Source: Streptomyces pacificus
GTDB taxonomy: Bacteria; Actinomycetota; Actinomycetes; Streptomycetales; Streptomycetaceae
Assembly: GCF_011766325.1 (NCBI RefSeq)
Contig: NZ_BLLG01000005.1
Span: forward strand, 1-64,000
Length of the DNA: 64,000 nt
Direction of reading: 5' to 3'
The notes beneath the pieces are model-generated. The model saw nothing but the letters and a program-made list of their open reading frames with translations. It searched no databases and had not been told where the DNA came from. Below, in pieces: positions 20,191-28,572 of the stretch (the first letter of the stretch is position 1; every line of letters begins with the position of its first letter). Both the position numbers and the translations under genes were made by a program.

Positions 20191-20237
20191 CCGGGCGGCC
20201 AGGGCCGTGCACCGAGGTGCATGGCCCGGCCGCCCGG
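20191..20237. terminator. Bidirectional terminator between katA and the PBP gene
   Basis: Arms 20191-20213 and 20216-20237 form a stem of about 22 bp (CCGGGCGGCC ... GGCCGCCCGG) with one bulged base, one G-T pair and a two-base loop. It stands between convergent genes, 13 bp before the stop codon of the leftward gene. Imperfect GGCCGGGACTC repeats precede it. Confidence 0.75.
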
Positions 20238-20249
20238 GGCCGTCGCGCG

Positions 20250-22547
20250 TCAGCCGCTCCTCGACCAGGGCGGTATGCCGCCCGTCGCCCCGTCGGTCGT
20301 GCCCTCCGCGGTGCCTCCGTCGGTGGCACCGCCGTCGCTCTCGCCGCCCTCCGTGGTGCCCGAGTCGGCCCCGCCGCCCTCGGTGGTACCGCTGTCGGTG
20401 CCCTCCGTGGTGCCGGCCGTGTCATCCGGCAGGGTGGGCCCGTCGTCCGACGGCGACGGCTCGGGCGCCTCGCTCGGGGTGTCGTCCGGCTCCTCCGACT
20501 CCGACGGTTCTTCGGAGGGCTCCTCGGACTCCTCGCTCTCGGACGGCGCCGTGCTCGGGCTCGCCGGGGGCGCCTCCGGCACCGGTTGCCGCAGTTCCAG
20601 GTCGAACCGCCGGTCCGAGCCGCCGCCGAGGGCGCCCGTGGTGTAGTGCTGCCAGATCAGGGCCGGTACGCCACCGCCGTTGGCCCGGCCCTCGTTGACG
20701 GTGTCGGTCAGCGTGACCTGTCCGCCCTCGGGGTTCTCACCGAACAGGCCGACGGCGGTGACGAGTTCGGGCGTGTAGCCCACGAACCAGGCCGAGCGGT
20801 TGTTCTCCGAGGTACCGGTCTTGCCGGCCGCCTGGTAGTCGCCCTGGGCGTTGCGGCCGGAGCCGTCGCGCACCACGCCGGTCATGGCCTGGGTCACGGT
20901 GTCGGCCGCCTCCCGGCTGATGACGCGGCCGCCGCCCTCGGTCGCGGGCCCCACCTCGCGGGTCCGGTGCGTGGCGTCCTCCACGATCGACGGCGTGACC
21001 CTCTCGCCGTGGTTGTCGAGGGTGGCGTAGACCGCGGCCATGTCCCAGGTCGAGGCGCCCATCGTGCCCAGCGACATCGCGGGCCGCTCCGGCCAGCCGT
21101 CCCCGTCCCGCATGCCGAGGCCGAGCGCGGTCTCCTTCACCTTGCCGGGACCGACGTCCACGATCATCTGGGCGTACACCGAGTTGATGGAGCTGTCGGT
21201 GGCCTTCTGGACGGTGACGGGCCCATAGCTGCGGTCGTCCTCGTTCTCCGGCGCGAACGGCGTGTCGCTGCCCTCCACCGGGCGTTTGCTGGTGCCGTCG
21301 TAGATCGTCTCCAGTCCGATCGGCCGGCCGTCCTGGGTCTGCGCCCCGGCCTCCAGGGCGGTGGCGAGCACGATGGGCTTGAAGGTGGAGGCGGGCTGGT
21401 AGTCCCGGCGGGTGGCGTTGGAGATCCAGTGCTCGGTCGCACCGATCCCGCCGTACAGGGCGACGACCTTGCCGCTCTCCGGGTCGACGGAGGTCGCGCC
21501 GGCCTGGACGGTCGCGTCGCGCTCGTCGGCGTCGCGGTCGAGCTTCTGCTCCAGCTGCTCGTCGACGGCCTCGACGAGGGCGTCCTGCCGCTTCTTCTCG
21601 ATGCTGAGCGTGATGGTCCAGCCGCCGGCCTCGATCTGGTCCTCGCTGACGCCGCGTCCGGCGAGTTCGGCGTTGGCCGCCTTGACCAGGTAGCCGGTCT
21701 GCCCCTCCATGCCCGGGGCGGCCTTGGGCTCCTCCGGCACGGGGAACTCCAGGCCCGAACGGGTGGACGCGTCCAGCCACTTCTGCTCGACCATGTTGTT
21801 CAGGACGTAGTTCCAGCGCTCGCTCACCAGCTTCTTGCCGGTCGGCGAGGCGACCGCCCAGTCGTACTGGCTGGGGGCCTGGAGCAGGGCGGCGAGGTAG
21901 GCGCCCTCGGAGACGGTGAGCTCGCTCGCGTCCTTGCGGTAGTACGCCTGGGCCGCGGCCTGGATGCCGTAGGCGCCGCGCCCGTAGTAGCTGGTGTTCA
22001 GATAGCCGGCGAGGATCTCCTCCTTGCCCTTCTGCTGGTCCACCTTCAGCGAGATCACCAGCTCCTTGAGCTTGCGGGTGACCGTTTGGTCCTGGTTGAG
22101 GTAGTAGTTCTTGACGTACTGCTGGGTGATCGTCGAGCCGCCCTGCTTGCCTCCGCCGGTCAGGGTGTTGAACACACCGCGGGCGGTGCCCATCAGGTCG
22201 ATGCCGGAGTCCCGGTAGAAGCTCTTGTTCTCGGCGGCGACGAAGGCCTTCTCGACATCGTCCGGGATCTTGTCCAGGCCGACGATCTCGCGGTTGACCG
22301 TTCCGGTGCGGGCGAGGAGGGAGCCGTCGGCGTACTTGTAGACGTTGCTCTCCTTCTCGGCCTGCGCGTTGGCCGTGGGGACCGGCACCAGCAGATAGAC
22401 GATGAACAGCGCGCCCATGCCCAGCAGGCAGACCGTGAAGAAGGCACCCAGCAGCCTTCTCCAGGTGAGGAAGCGCCGTATGCCCCCGCCCTTGCCCACC
22501 CGGCGCGTGTCGCGCTGCCGGGCCCTCCGCGCTTCCGCTCGGCCCAT
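20250..22547 (-). CDS. Class A penicillin-binding protein (bifunctional)
   Basis: A 765-residue peptidoglycan synthase. It has a short basic cytoplasmic tail and a membrane helix near residues 30-55 (LLGAFFTVCLLGMGALFIVY). The glycosyltransferase (GT51) domain has AAENKSFYRDSGIDLMG, QGGSTITQQYVKNY and LKELVISLKVDQQKGKEEIL. The transpeptidase has S-x-x-K in QPASTFKPIVLA, S-x-N in DSSINSVYAQ and K-T-G in AAGKTGTSENNRSAWFVGY. The C-terminal 120 residues are a Ser/Glu/Pro and then Thr/Gly/Asp-rich tail, probably crossing the wall. The ATG at 22547 has GGAGC upstream; the open frame extends to 22610. Confidence 0.95.
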   Translation of the reverse strand: MGRAEARRARQRDTRRVGKGGGIRRFLTWRRLLGAFFTVCLLGMGALFIVYLLVPVPTANAQAEKESNVYKYADGSLLARTGTVNREIVGLDKIPDDVEKAFVAAENKSFYRDSGIDLMGTARGVFNTLTGGGKQGGSTITQQYVKNYYLNQDQTVTRKLKELVISLKVDQQKGKEEILAGYLNTSYYGRGAYGIQAAAQAYYRKDASELTVSEGAYLAALLQAPSQYDWAVASPTGKKLVSERWNYVLNNMVEQKWLDASTRSGLEFPVPEEPKAAPGMEGQTGYLVKAANAELAGRGVSEDQIEAGGWTITLSIEKKRQDALVEAVDEQLEQKLDRDADERDATVQAGATSVDPESGKVVALYGGIGATEHWISNATRRDYQPASTFKPIVLATALEAGAQTQDGRPIGLETIYDGTSKRPVEGSDTPFAPENEDDRSYGPVTVQKATDSSINSVYAQMIVDVGPGKVKETALGLGMRDGDGWPERPAMSLGTMGASTWDMAAVYATLDNHGERVTPSIVEDATHRTREVGPATEGGGRVISREAADTVTQAMTGVVRDGSGRNAQGDYQAAGKTGTSENNRSAWFVGYTPELVTAVGLFGENPEGGQVTLTDTVNEGRANGGGVPALIWQHYTTGALGGGSDRRFDLELRQPVPEAPPASPSTAPSESEESEEPSEEPSESEEPDDTPSEAPEPSPSDDGPTLPDDTAGTTEGTDSGTTEGGGADSGTTEGGESDGGATDGGTAEGTTDGATGGIPPWSRSG

Positions 22548-22780
22548 CGCTCCGTTGCTCCGCTCTCTGTTCCGCGCTCGTCTCCGCGCTCGTCTCCGGT
22601 CGCCGACCACCGGCCGCCGTCGTGCAGTACGCCGGCGGTCGTCGCCAGATCAGCTCTGAAAACTAACACCGGTCGTACAGACAAAGGGCTATCGATCCGG
22701 TCTTTTCCGGACGTGAGAATCAGCACCCGCCTCAAAGGAACCGACTCACGAGGGGTGCGCAGGGTTGCGAGGTGAATTAA

Positions 22781-22802
22781 TGTGTTAGCACATTGCTAGC
22801 AA
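22781..22802 (+). promoter_or_regulatory. Tandem operator-like site ahead of the SPFH-RHH genes
   Basis: TGTTAGCA (22783-22790) and TGCTAGCA (22794-22801) are nearly identical and spaced exactly 11 bp, one helical turn. The second is part of the 10-bp palindrome TTGCTAGCAA (22793-22802). They sit about 40 bp before the SPFH start in an AT-richer patch. The downstream RHH protein is the obvious candidate binder, by analogy with RHH repressors such as Arc and antitoxins; unproven. Confidence 0.5.
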
Positions 22803-22840
22803 GCGGGGCCGTGCTCTCGGCCCCGGGGACGGGGGCGCAC

Positions 22841-23782
22841 ATGCCTGCTACCAGCACATCTCTCCCACACCACCGCGAAGCGCCCGAGATGCCCCGGCCC
22901 CGAGTCGGGGAGTTCGCCGCGTACAGCATCGGCGGCGGCCTGGCACTGCTGCTCGGCCTGGCCGGACTCGCGGCCGGTGTGCTGCTGATGACGACGGGCG
23001 CCTCGGTGGCGGCGACGGCCGCGAAGGCCCTGCTGTTCCTGTGCGGGGCACTGGTGGTGGTCGCGTCCGCACTCGCGATGAGCGGGCTCAACATGATCGC
23101 CCCGGGCGAGGCCCGGGTGGTGCAGCTCTTCGGCCGCTACCGGGGCACGGTCCGCACGGACGGGCTGCGCTGGGTCAACCCGCTGACCACCCGGGCGAAG
23201 ATCTCGACCCGGATCCGCAACCACGAGACCGCGGTGCTCAAGGTCAACGACGCCTACGGCAACCCGATCGAACTCGCGGCGGTGGTCGTGTGGAGGGTCG
23301 AGGACACCGCGCAGGCGATGTTCGAGGTGGACGACTTCAGGGAGTTCGTCTCCACCCAGACCGAGGCGGCGGTGCGGCACATCGCGATCGAGTACCCGTA
23401 CGACGCCCATGACGAGGACGGGCTGTCGCTGCGCGGCAACGCCGAGGAGATCACCGAGAAGCTGGCCCTGGAACTGCGCGCCCGGGTGGAGGCCGCAGGC
23501 GTCCACATCGTCGAGTCGCGCTTCACGCACCTCGCGTACGCTCCGGAGATCGCCTCGGCGATGCTCCAGCGGCAGCAGGCCGGGGCCGTCGTCGCGGCCC
23601 GCCGGCAGATCGTGGACGGCGCGGTCGGCATGGTGGAGGCCGCGCTGGCGCGGATCACCGAGGACGGCCTGGTGGAACTGGACGACGAACGCAAGGCGGC
23701 GATGGTCTCGAACCTGATGGTGGTGCTCTGCGGGGACCGCGCGGCGCAGCCCGTCCTGAACACGGGCACGCTCTACCAGTGA
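22841..23782 (+). CDS. SPFH/Band 7 domain membrane protein
   Basis: A 313-residue protein of the stomatin/prohibitin/flotillin (SPFH) superfamily. Two membrane helices lie at about residues 25-55 and 61-83 ([19 protein letters not shown] and [18 protein letters not shown]). The SPFH domain follows: [60 protein letters not shown] and [18 protein letters not shown]. The C-terminal helical part contains RLEAARIA-like oligomerisation sequence. The ATG at 22841 follows GGGGACGGGGG. Its TGA overlaps the GTG of the RHH gene (GTGA), so the two are coupled. Role unknown; SPFH proteins scaffold membrane microdomains. Confidence 0.9.
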   Translation: MPATSTSLPHHREAPEMPRPRVGEFAAYSIGGGLALLLGLAGLAAGVLLMTTGASVAATAAKALLFLCGALVVVASALAMSGLNMIAPGEARVVQLFGRYRGTVRTDGLRWVNPLTTRAKISTRIRNHETAVLKVNDAYGNPIELAAVVVWRVEDTAQAMFEVDDFREFVSTQTEAAVRHIAIEYPYDAHDEDGLSLRGNAEEITEKLALELRARVEAAGVHIVESRFTHLAYAPEIASAMLQRQQAGAVVAARRQIVDGAVGMVEAALARITEDGLVELDDERKAAMVSNLMVVLCGDRAAQPVLNTGTLYQ

Positions 23783-23997
23783 CTCCCTCCGAACGGAAGC
23801 AGGTGCTGCTGCGGCTCGACCCGGCGGTCTACGACGCGCTGGCGCGCTGGGCCTCGGACGAGCTGCGCAGCGCCAACGCCCAGATCGAGTTCCTGCTGCG
23901 CCGGGCCCTGTCGGACGCGAACCGGCTCCCCGGCGGCGTCAGACCGATCCCCCGCCGGGGGCGGCCGCCGGCATCGGAGGATCCGTCCGGGGAGTAG
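23779..23997 (+). CDS. Small ribbon-helix-helix (Arc-like) protein
   Basis: A 72-residue protein: RKQVLLRLDPAVYDALARWA is the strand and first helix of an RHH fold, and SANAQIEFLLRRALSDA is the second helix, as in Arc/HicB-type DNA-binding proteins. The rest is a basic, disordered tail. It overlaps the SPFH gene by four bases, so both are made from one mRNA. It probably autoregulates through the TGYTAGCA repeats upstream of the operon. Sometimes annotated as an antitoxin, but no toxin is visible next to it, so that label is not supported here. Confidence 0.8.
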   Translation: MTPSERKQVLLRLDPAVYDALARWASDELRSANAQIEFLLRRALSDANRLPGGVRPIPRRGRPPASEDPSGE

Positions 23998-24264
23998 CCG
24001 GACGCCTCCCCGGGAGACCTCCCCGGGCAGACCGGCCGGACGCCGAGCGGCGGAAGATCCGAGCGGCGGAAGGTCCGGCCGGCCGGTCCGACGGGAACGC
24101 GGGGCGGCGCGGCCGGGCGGTGCGGGCCGGAACCCGGGGCGTCGGCGCTGCCGAGGGGGCGGCGCCACCGGAAGGCCCACGCCCGCCGAGCGGGCGGTAC
24201 CGCCGGGGGTCAGCAGGTCAGCACAGGACCGGCGGGTGACGGCGTCGCGCTCCGGCGACGGCCC

Positions 24265-25353
24265 TCACTCCACCGCCGCCCCGGCCGGCGACCCCGGTTC
24301 GGCCGCCGGGACGCCGCCCGGTTTCACCGCCGGTACGACCGGTACGACCGGTACCACCGCCGGTAGGCCCGGTTCCCCCCGAAGGGGTCCCGCCGCGGAG
24401 CGTCCGCCGTCGTGGAGCACGCGCACCGGAAGGTCCTGGAGTACCTCCCGGAGCGCGCCCGCGAACTGCTCGAACTCCCCCTGGCGGGCGGCCCCCGAGC
24501 GCATCGCCAGGGCGACCCGGCGCGATGGGGCCGGGTCCGCGAAGTAGCCGGTGGCCAGGGCCGGATTACGGCCGGCCTCGACCTGGACGGCGGTGTGCGG
24601 CAGGAGGGTGACCCCCAGTCCGCCCGCCACCAGCTGGACCAGGGTGGACAGTCCGGCGGCGGTAGTGGTGACCGGCGCCCCGTCCGTGCGGCCCGCCTCC
24701 CGGCAGATGTCGAGGGCCTGGTCGCGCAGGCAGTGCCCCTCGTCGAGCAGCAGCAGCGGAAGCTCCCTGAGCGCGTCGCGCGGAATGCCCTCGCGGCCGC
24801 CGAGCCAGTGGCCGCCGTACGTGACCAGCACGAAGTCCTCGTCGAAGAGCGGCAGTTCGTCCACCCCGGGCACCCCGAGCGGTACGGCGAGGAGCAGCAG
24901 GTCGAGCCGGCCCGCCGCAAGCCCCTCCAGCAGCGACGACGTCTGCTCCTCGTGGACCTGGAGGTCCAGTTCCGGGTAGCGCTCGTGGACCAGCCTCAGC
25001 ACGCTCGGCAGCAGATAGGGGGCGACGGTCGGTATCACCCCGAGCCGCAGTACGCCGGTGAAGGGCGCGCGCACCGCCTCGGCCTCCTCCAGCAGTGCAC
25101 CGACGGCGTCGAGGACCGCCTTGGCGCGGGTCGCGAGCCGCTCGCCGGCAGGCGACAGCAGGACCTTCCGCGTCGTACGCTCCAGCAGCTGGACGCCCAG
25201 CGCCTCCTCCAGCGCCGACACGGCTCCGGACAGGGCGGGCTGGCTCATCCCGATCGCGGCGGCCGCATCCCGGAAGTGCAGATGCTCGGCGACGGCGGCG
25301 AAGGCGCGAAGTTGAGCCAGACTGGGCTGTTTGCCCCGTTTCACCGGATTCAC
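24265..25353 (-). CDS. oxyR: Peroxide-sensing LysR regulator OxyR
   Basis: A 362-residue LysR-type activator. The HTH is SLAQLRAFAAVAEHLHFRDAAA, with SQPALSGAVSALEEALG. The peroxide-sensing cysteines are in DEGHCLRDQALDICREAG at about residues 208 and 217, close to the Cys206/Cys215 pair I recall for S. coelicolor OxyR. The effector domain continues with TTTAAGLSTLVQLVAGGLGV. The C-terminal 45 residues (VVPVVPVVPAV then PAAEPGSPAGAAVE) are a low-complexity extension absent from typical OxyR. The start is placed at GTG 25353; the frame is open to 25413 but that part overlaps the promoter. In other streptomycetes it is divergent from ahpC; here 6.6 kb intervene. Confidence 0.93.
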   Translation of the reverse strand: MNPVKRGKQPSLAQLRAFAAVAEHLHFRDAAAAIGMSQPALSGAVSALEEALGVQLLERTTRKVLLSPAGERLATRAKAVLDAVGALLEEAEAVRAPFTGVLRLGVIPTVAPYLLPSVLRLVHERYPELDLQVHEEQTSSLLEGLAAGRLDLLLLAVPLGVPGVDELPLFDEDFVLVTYGGHWLGGREGIPRDALRELPLLLLDEGHCLRDQALDICREAGRTDGAPVTTTAAGLSTLVQLVAGGLGVTLLPHTAVQVEAGRNPALATGYFADPAPSRRVALAMRSGAARQGEFEQFAGALREVLQDLPVRVLHDGGRSAAGPLRGEPGLPAVVPVVPVVPAVKPGGVPAAEPGSPAGAAVE

Positions 25354-25363
25354 CGCCCTCACT

Positions 25364-25405
25364 GATAACCACCTCCGATCACAGCGGGTCAGTCTAGCCA
25401 TTTCC
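25364..25405. promoter_or_regulatory. OxyR-box-like sequence at oxyR
   Basis: On the + strand, ATAA, CGAT, GGTC and CCAT occur at exact 11-base spacing (four-base half-sites with seven-base gaps), the spacing of the OxyR consensus ATAG-N7-CTAT-N7-ATAG-N7-CTAT. The 42 bases match 28 of 42 positions in the block ahead of ahpC (31911-31952). It lies about 10 bases upstream of the oxyR start, suitable for autoregulation. Confidence 0.45.
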
Positions 25406-25609
25406 GCGATCAATGCACTCTGCGCCAGGGTGGGGTCCCACCCCCCGGAGGCCCCCTGAGCGCCTCAAGAGCGGGAAGCACGACACCACGGCCGTTCACT
25501 TCTGCTCAGGCATCGTGCGGTGCGGAAGGCGCTCGTCGCCGATGTGGTCGAACCCGTACACGAAGGGGACGAGCGCCTACGAGAACCGCAGGCCCTCTCC
25601 TCGCCGCTC

Positions 25610-25790
25610 TCACCCCGGCAGCCTGCCCCCTGCCGCGAACTTCACGAACGATGCCCAGGACGACGGCGGGAGCGCCAAGGTTCCACCGCCGCGGCGCTTC
25701 GTGTCTCGAACTGTCTCGAACCATGACCCGCTCCGGGTCGTTGTCGGCCACCTCGACGCAGCCAGTGAGGCGGAACTATTCAGTCGCCTA
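25610..25790 (-). pseudogene. DUF397 protein, frameshifted remnant
   Basis: Two minus-strand frames together give the DUF397 pattern: CVEVADNDPERVMVRDS in one, then GGGTLALPPSSWASFVKFAAGG in the other. DUF397 proteins (about 60-80 residues) are small partners of XRE regulators in Streptomyces. The frame changes near 25710 and the start is lost at the junction with the transposase fragment, so this copy is dead. A further minus-strand fragment, FVYGFDHIGDERLPHRTMPE, lies just downstream (25508-25585) and was not identified. Confidence 0.55.
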
Positions 25791-25988
25791 CCCGATGGTG
25801 TAGCGGACATGGCGGGCGTGGACGTAGGCCCGCCACCAGGTGCCCACGGACCGTTCCGCGACCTGCAACACCGCAGCCGCCTGCCGGTAACCCTTCACCT
25901 GCCCCGACTCCAACACGGCCACAACCCGCAACCGCACCACTTCCCACCCCGCCGGCGCCACCCGCCGGGGATCCCCGGCCTCAGCCAC
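25788..25988 (-). pseudogene. Transposase N-terminal fragment (HTH, IS630-like)
   Basis: A GTG-started frame of 66 codons reads EVVRLRVVAVLESGQVKGYR, QAAAVLQVAERSVGTWWRAY. This is the helix-turn-helix of transposases of the IS630/winged-helix type. It stops abruptly after RYTIG where DUF397-related sequence begins, so the catalytic domain is missing. A mark of past insertion and deletion at the left side of the inserted block. Confidence 0.5.
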
Positions 25989-26227
25989 ACCCCATCAACG
26001 AACCGGGCAACTCAACAGTCCCGCCTCAATACGCGGAACGCAGGCCAGGTGTGCTCTTTGCTCCCCAGACGGTCGCCGTGGTCAACGAGGTCCGGATTCG
26101 CCCGCCAGGGTGGGGAGATTCAGACAGCCCCATCACCACAGGAGGTCCTGTCCTCGTCCCGCGGTCCGGCCTGGCCTGGCCTGGCCGAGCGTGGGCTCAC
26201 AGGCAGAGCGCCGGATCGAAGGCCCTG

Positions 26228-26968
26228 TCAGCTCGTCGCCTTGACGGGTCGGCAGGTCCGGTGTCGTGTCCAGCAGGCGCCGGAGACCACGGCGCCCACC
26301 ATCACGATCGGCACCACGGGGAGGAGGTACATGAGCTTGTAGTACCCGAACCCGTAGTCGTGGGCATCCAGGTACGCCACCCAGGGGACGCCGACCGCCC
26401 AGCCGAGCGAGGCCGCCGTCGCCAGGATCGCGGGCAGAGACCTGGTGAGGCTCCGTACCGTTGCTTCTCGCGCCGGGTCGAGATGGCGTCGCAGCGCCCT
26501 GGCCACGCTGAGTCGAATCGTGAAGAAGGCGGCGAAGAGGCACACACCCCATCCCGCCCACATCAGGGGAACCCCGGCATTGGAGCAGACTTGTTGCGCC
26601 TGCTGCAGGCTCCCGTCAGACCTGGTCGCCACAGATTCGAAACCGCAGTCGAGTATCCGGGACCAGCCCACCCACCAGAAGGCCATGGCGGCCAGGGCCG
26701 GCAAGACAGCTCCGGTGGCCGCGGCGAGTGCCGTTTCCTTCAGACGCCGGCGCGAGGCCACCAGCCCCCGTTCGACGGCCCAGGAGGCGGCCAGTACTTC
26801 CACATCACCCGCGATATACGACCTGACATCTTGGCCGTCGAGCGCTGCAGCGGTCAGATCGGCAGTCAGTTCCTCGGCCATCTCCGAGGCTGTCCGTTCG
26901 TCGACCCCGAGCCGACGCCAGGTCTTCCGGGCCTGGGAGGTGATGTCCTGGATGACTTGAGCACTCAA
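26228..26968 (-). CDS. Membrane protein coupled to PadR regulator
   Basis: A 246-residue protein. The N-terminal 70 residues (SQARKTWRRLGVDERTASEMAEELTADL) resemble the small helical HAAS-type domain (DUF1700/DUF1048 class) that accompanies PadR regulators. About four membrane helices follow, at roughly residues 83-105, 130-152, 175-197 and 207-232 (AAATGAVLPALAAMAFWWVGW, LMYLLPVVPIVMVGAVVSG). It starts with TTG at 26968, overlapping the TGA of the PadR gene (TTGA). PadR/HAAS pairs often sense membrane or antibiotic stress; the signal here is unknown. Not identified beyond this. Confidence 0.7.
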   Translation of the reverse strand: MSAQVIQDITSQARKTWRRLGVDERTASEMAEELTADLTAAALDGQDVRSYIAGDVEVLAASWAVERGLVASRRRLKETALAAATGAVLPALAAMAFWWVGWSRILDCGFESVATRSDGSLQQAQQVCSNAGVPLMWAGWGVCLFAAFFTIRLSVARALRRHLDPAREATVRSLTRSLPAILATAASLGWAVGVPWVAYLDAHDYGFGYYKLMYLLPVVPIVMVGAVVSGACWTRHRTCRPVKATS

Positions 26969-27318
26969 TGTTCTGATTCCTTGTGTGTGACGGGCGTGAC
27001 TATGGAGCCGACACTCGCGGTGAAACCGCTCCAGTCATGACTCCAGGATCGAAGCAGCTGCGAACCGGCTTCGCTCGGCCTGTAGTAGGTCCGCGCGGGA
27101 CCGCTGTCCCCCGCGCGACGCTCCACCTCGACCAGGCCGCGTTTGCGCAACCGCGCCAGTGCCGGATAGATCGACCCGTCGGCGACGTCCAGACCTGCCT
27201 CACCGAGCCGGACGGTCATCTCGTATCCATAAACCGGGGCCTGCGCCATCAGGGCCAACAGGCACATGTCCAGCACACCGCGAAGCCACTGGGCACGTGG
27301 AACCGACGTCTCCTCCAT
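26965..27318 (-). CDS. PadR family transcriptional regulator
   Basis: A 117-residue PadR-type winged-helix repressor: WLRGVLDMCLLALMAQAP, VYGYEMTVRLGEAGLDV, then DGSIYPALARLRKRGLVEVE and ARTYYRPSEAGSQLLRSW. The recognition helix and the Y-x-L/S-E-A-G motif are intact. The start is the ATG at 27318 because TAAGGT, a -10-like element, ends seven bases upstream, implying a leaderless mRNA. The frame reaches 27339 but those extra codons lie in the promoter. It heads a two-gene operon with the membrane protein and probably represses it. Confidence 0.85.
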   Translation of the reverse strand: MEETSVPRAQWLRGVLDMCLLALMAQAPVYGYEMTVRLGEAGLDVADGSIYPALARLRKRGLVEVERRAGDSGPARTYYRPSEAGSQLLRSWSHDWSGFTASVGSIVTPVTHKESEH

Positions 27319-27325
27319 GGGCAGT

Positions 27326-27355
27326 ACCTTACACAGCAAGATTCATGCACGGCAA
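27326..27355 (-). promoter_or_regulatory. Promoter of the PadR operon
   Basis: On the minus strand, TTGCCG (27350-27355) and TAAGGT (27326-27331) are separated by 18 bp, a good sigma-70-type match. The predicted start point coincides with the ATG at 27318. AGCTAGCT, a short palindrome, lies just upstream of the -35 element and may be an operator. Confidence 0.5.
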
Positions 27356-27480
27356 GCTAGCTATCCGTGGATCGCGATCATGCGTCCCGAGAAACTGCCG
27401 TTCATGATCGCCAAGCGCGGCGAAGTGTCACGCCGGGCCCAGCACCGTGATATAGGGCCTGCCCCGTTTCATCCTCACTC

Positions 27481-28267
27481 CGGGTCGGGGCGGTTCAGTT
27501 CGGCAAGGCGGACGGCGACGGCCCGGCGGGCACCCTGAAGCGCACGATCGAGTGCATCGACCGTGCGGCCGAGCTCCTGGACATATACCGGCAGCGCTTC
27601 GACATCGGGCACGTCCACATGGGGTGGCTCGGCGATCACGTCGAGGGCTTCGTGTCGCAGAACGGCTCGAACACCTGGCGGACCTCGCTGACGCTCACGG
27701 AGCAGATCCGCCTTACCCGGCGCGTCATGTTGCACGGTGCCCTGACGATGGCGCCGCTCGCCTCCCGAGTGTCGATGGCCGCCGTGCCCGGCAACCACGG
27801 CGAGGGCGGTCAGGATCGCAGGCCAAGGGGTGACGCGCTACGACGACTCCCACGACACCGAGTCCCTGATCTCCGTACGCGACGCTCTGGCGCTCGATGC
27901 CGAGCGTTTCGGCCACATCGAGTTCTACGTGCCGGACACCGACGAACTGACCGTGGTTGTCGACTGCTCGGGCACGACCGCGGCTCACGCCCACGGGCAC
28001 CAGTGGAGGCCCGGCCGGCACTTCGACTGGTGGAAGGGGCAAGCCTTCAACAAGGCGTCCGCGATGCACCAGGCCGACCCTCTCCTTGCCGGTCACCTCC
28101 ACCACGAGTTCGTGGACACGGACGGACCGCGCACGTTCATCCAGCCCCCAGCCATGGAGAGCGAATCGACGTGGTGGCGGCACGCGAAGGGCACGACCGG
28201 AGCGCCGGGCCTGGTCGTCGCCGTGACGAAGGACGGCCACACCCCCGTGAAGGAAGTGGTCCGGTGA
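27481..28267 (+). pseudogene. Phage-type metallophosphoesterase, frameshifted
   Basis: Reading first frame 1, then frame 2 after about 27810-27830, gives the calcineurin-like metallophosphoesterase motifs in order: HMGWLGDHVEGF (G-D), MAAVPGNHGE (G-N-H-E), TTAAHAHGHQW, and LLAGHLHHEF (G-H-x-H). Similar proteins are known from Streptomyces phages. The frame change lies between the GNHGE motif and TRYDDSHDTES and needs a net +1 difference. No start codon exists upstream because of an in-frame stop at 27448. The downstream half alone, ATG-less, is open from 27830 to 28267. Its stop overlaps the next gene in GTGA. Confidence 0.6.
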
Positions 28268-28572
28268 GCGGCTCCCACGACTGGGCTCTCCTCGACGACC
28301 CGCAGGTTCAGCGCGTGATCCACGTGGTGGCCCGCAAGTTCGGCACGGAGTACGGGCTCGCCCTGGAGCGGGACGACGCCCGGCAGGAAGCGGCCCTCAT
28401 CGTCGCCGAGAAGGCCGGCGAAGCGCGCGAGATGCTCGCGGCCGGTCCCGGCCTCCTGCACCGCTGGCTGTGTCAGCAGATCCGGAACGCGTGGCTCACG
28501 GACCTCCGCCACCAGTCACGGCACCTGTCCTACGAGGTCGCCCTGAACGGGGCGGCGAGGGGACTCCTGTGA
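28264..28572 (+). CDS. Small phage-type protein, sigma region 2-like
   Basis: A 102-residue protein with GTG start overlapping the preceding stop codon and its own stop overlapping the next GTG. Its sequence, RDDARQEAALIVAEKAGEAR and LLHRWLCQQIRNAWLTDLRH, resembles the region 2 helices of sigma-70 family proteins (the D-x-x-Q-E and W-L-x-x-I-x-N-x-x-x-D-x-x-R patterns). No region 4 is present. This resemblance is from pattern only. Part of a three-gene phage-like cassette. Confidence 0.55.
   Translation: MSGSHDWALLDDPQVQRVIHVVARKFGTEYGLALERDDARQEAALIVAEKAGEAREMLAAGPGLLHRWLCQQIRNAWLTDLRHQSRHLSYEVALNGAARGLL

Noticed and set aside
20217-22775. 852-codon open frame on the plus strand
   Set aside because: Antisense to the penicillin-binding protein gene, whose motifs are clear.
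23779-23997. Antitoxin label for the RHH protein
   Set aside because: No toxin gene is adjacent; the coupled partner is an SPFH membrane protein, so only the DNA-binding fold is claimed.
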